Below are positions 5,474-5,567 of a stretch of DNA of 5,567 nt, piece by piece. Position numbers and translations under genes: made by a program. Source of the DNA: Verrucomicrobiales bacterium. Its GTDB lineage: Bacteria > Verrucomicrobiota > Verrucomicrobiia > Verrucomicrobiales > Verrucomicrobiaceae. The notes under the pieces are model-generated. The model did not search any database, was not told where the DNA came from, and saw only the letters and a program-made list of their open reading frames with translations. The first letter of the stretch is position 1. Every line of letters starts with the position of its first letter. The stretch is from positions 1 through 5,567 of the forward strand of contig DMMK01000523.1 in assembly GCA_003453085.1 (NCBI GenBank). Reading direction: 5' to 3'.

Positions 5474-5567
5474 CGTTTCGTCAAAGTCCCAGATTTTGGA
5501 AGAATGCCCCTCGCCCATAATCTCTAAAAGCTATCCACATCCAGACCAGGCGAGGCTGCTTTTGAGG
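5474..5567. other. Unassigned sequence at the right edge
   Basis: I see no gene in these 94 bp. CCTCGCC (5509-5515) and GGCGAGG (5549-5555) are inverted copies 33 nt apart, and a short TTTT follows. The loop is too long for a convincing terminator of the small HNH-like gene. Confidence 0.4.

Noticed and set aside
5509..5563. Terminator for the small HNH-like gene
   Set aside because: The inverted arms are 7 bp with a 33-nt loop, and only four T follow some bases later; this is too weak to call.
4111..5567. Direct repeats marking attachment sites around the HNH module
   Set aside because: I compared both flanks by eye and found no shared repeat, no tRNA end and no integrase or transposase.
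1..5567. CRISPR array, tRNA or rRNA gene
   Set aside because: No regular repeat-spacer pattern and no cloverleaf or rRNA-like stretch was seen on either strand.

Overview
The window looks like chromosomal DNA of a moderately GC-rich bacterium. The protein style fits the Verrucomicrobia/PVC group: an exported dienelactone hydrolase with an HQW motif, a secreted TraB/TIKI-like protein, and genes that mostly lack Shine-Dalgarno sequences. This placement rests on sequence character only, because no search was run.

Left part (1-3717, all minus strand). Three closely spaced genes read leftward. First is a 759-residue YdeP-type molybdopterin oxidoreductase. After 22 bp comes a dienelactone-hydrolase-family protein with a signal peptide and an intact Cys-Asp-His triad. 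After a further 6 bp comes a secreted TraB/GumN-like protein that runs off the left edge. The spacing suggests one transcript. The first product is probably cytoplasmic and the other two exported, so a common pathway is not obvious.

Middle (3718-4174). This non-coding stretch holds a dense cluster of TGGGGA/TCCCCA hexamers, nine copies in 124 bp. They are arranged as several hairpins and include a perfect 18-bp palindrome. The promoter of the left operon and the end of the rightward-lying HNH operon must both lie here.

Right part (4175-5473). A compact accessory module is built from an XRE-family regulator and a canonical HNH nuclease, which overlap by 11 nt on the minus strand, and a divergent small HNH-like protein on the plus strand. 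Between and across the divergent starts lie two near-identical palindromic 17-bp sites, TGTTC-N7-GAACA, exactly 20 bp apart (two helical turns). They are the obvious operator candidates for the XRE protein. The layout recalls a self-regulated restriction or selfish-nuclease locus, but no methyltransferase or recognisable immunity gene is in the window. This module is the most interesting part of the sequence. The last 94 bp hold no gene that I can recognise.
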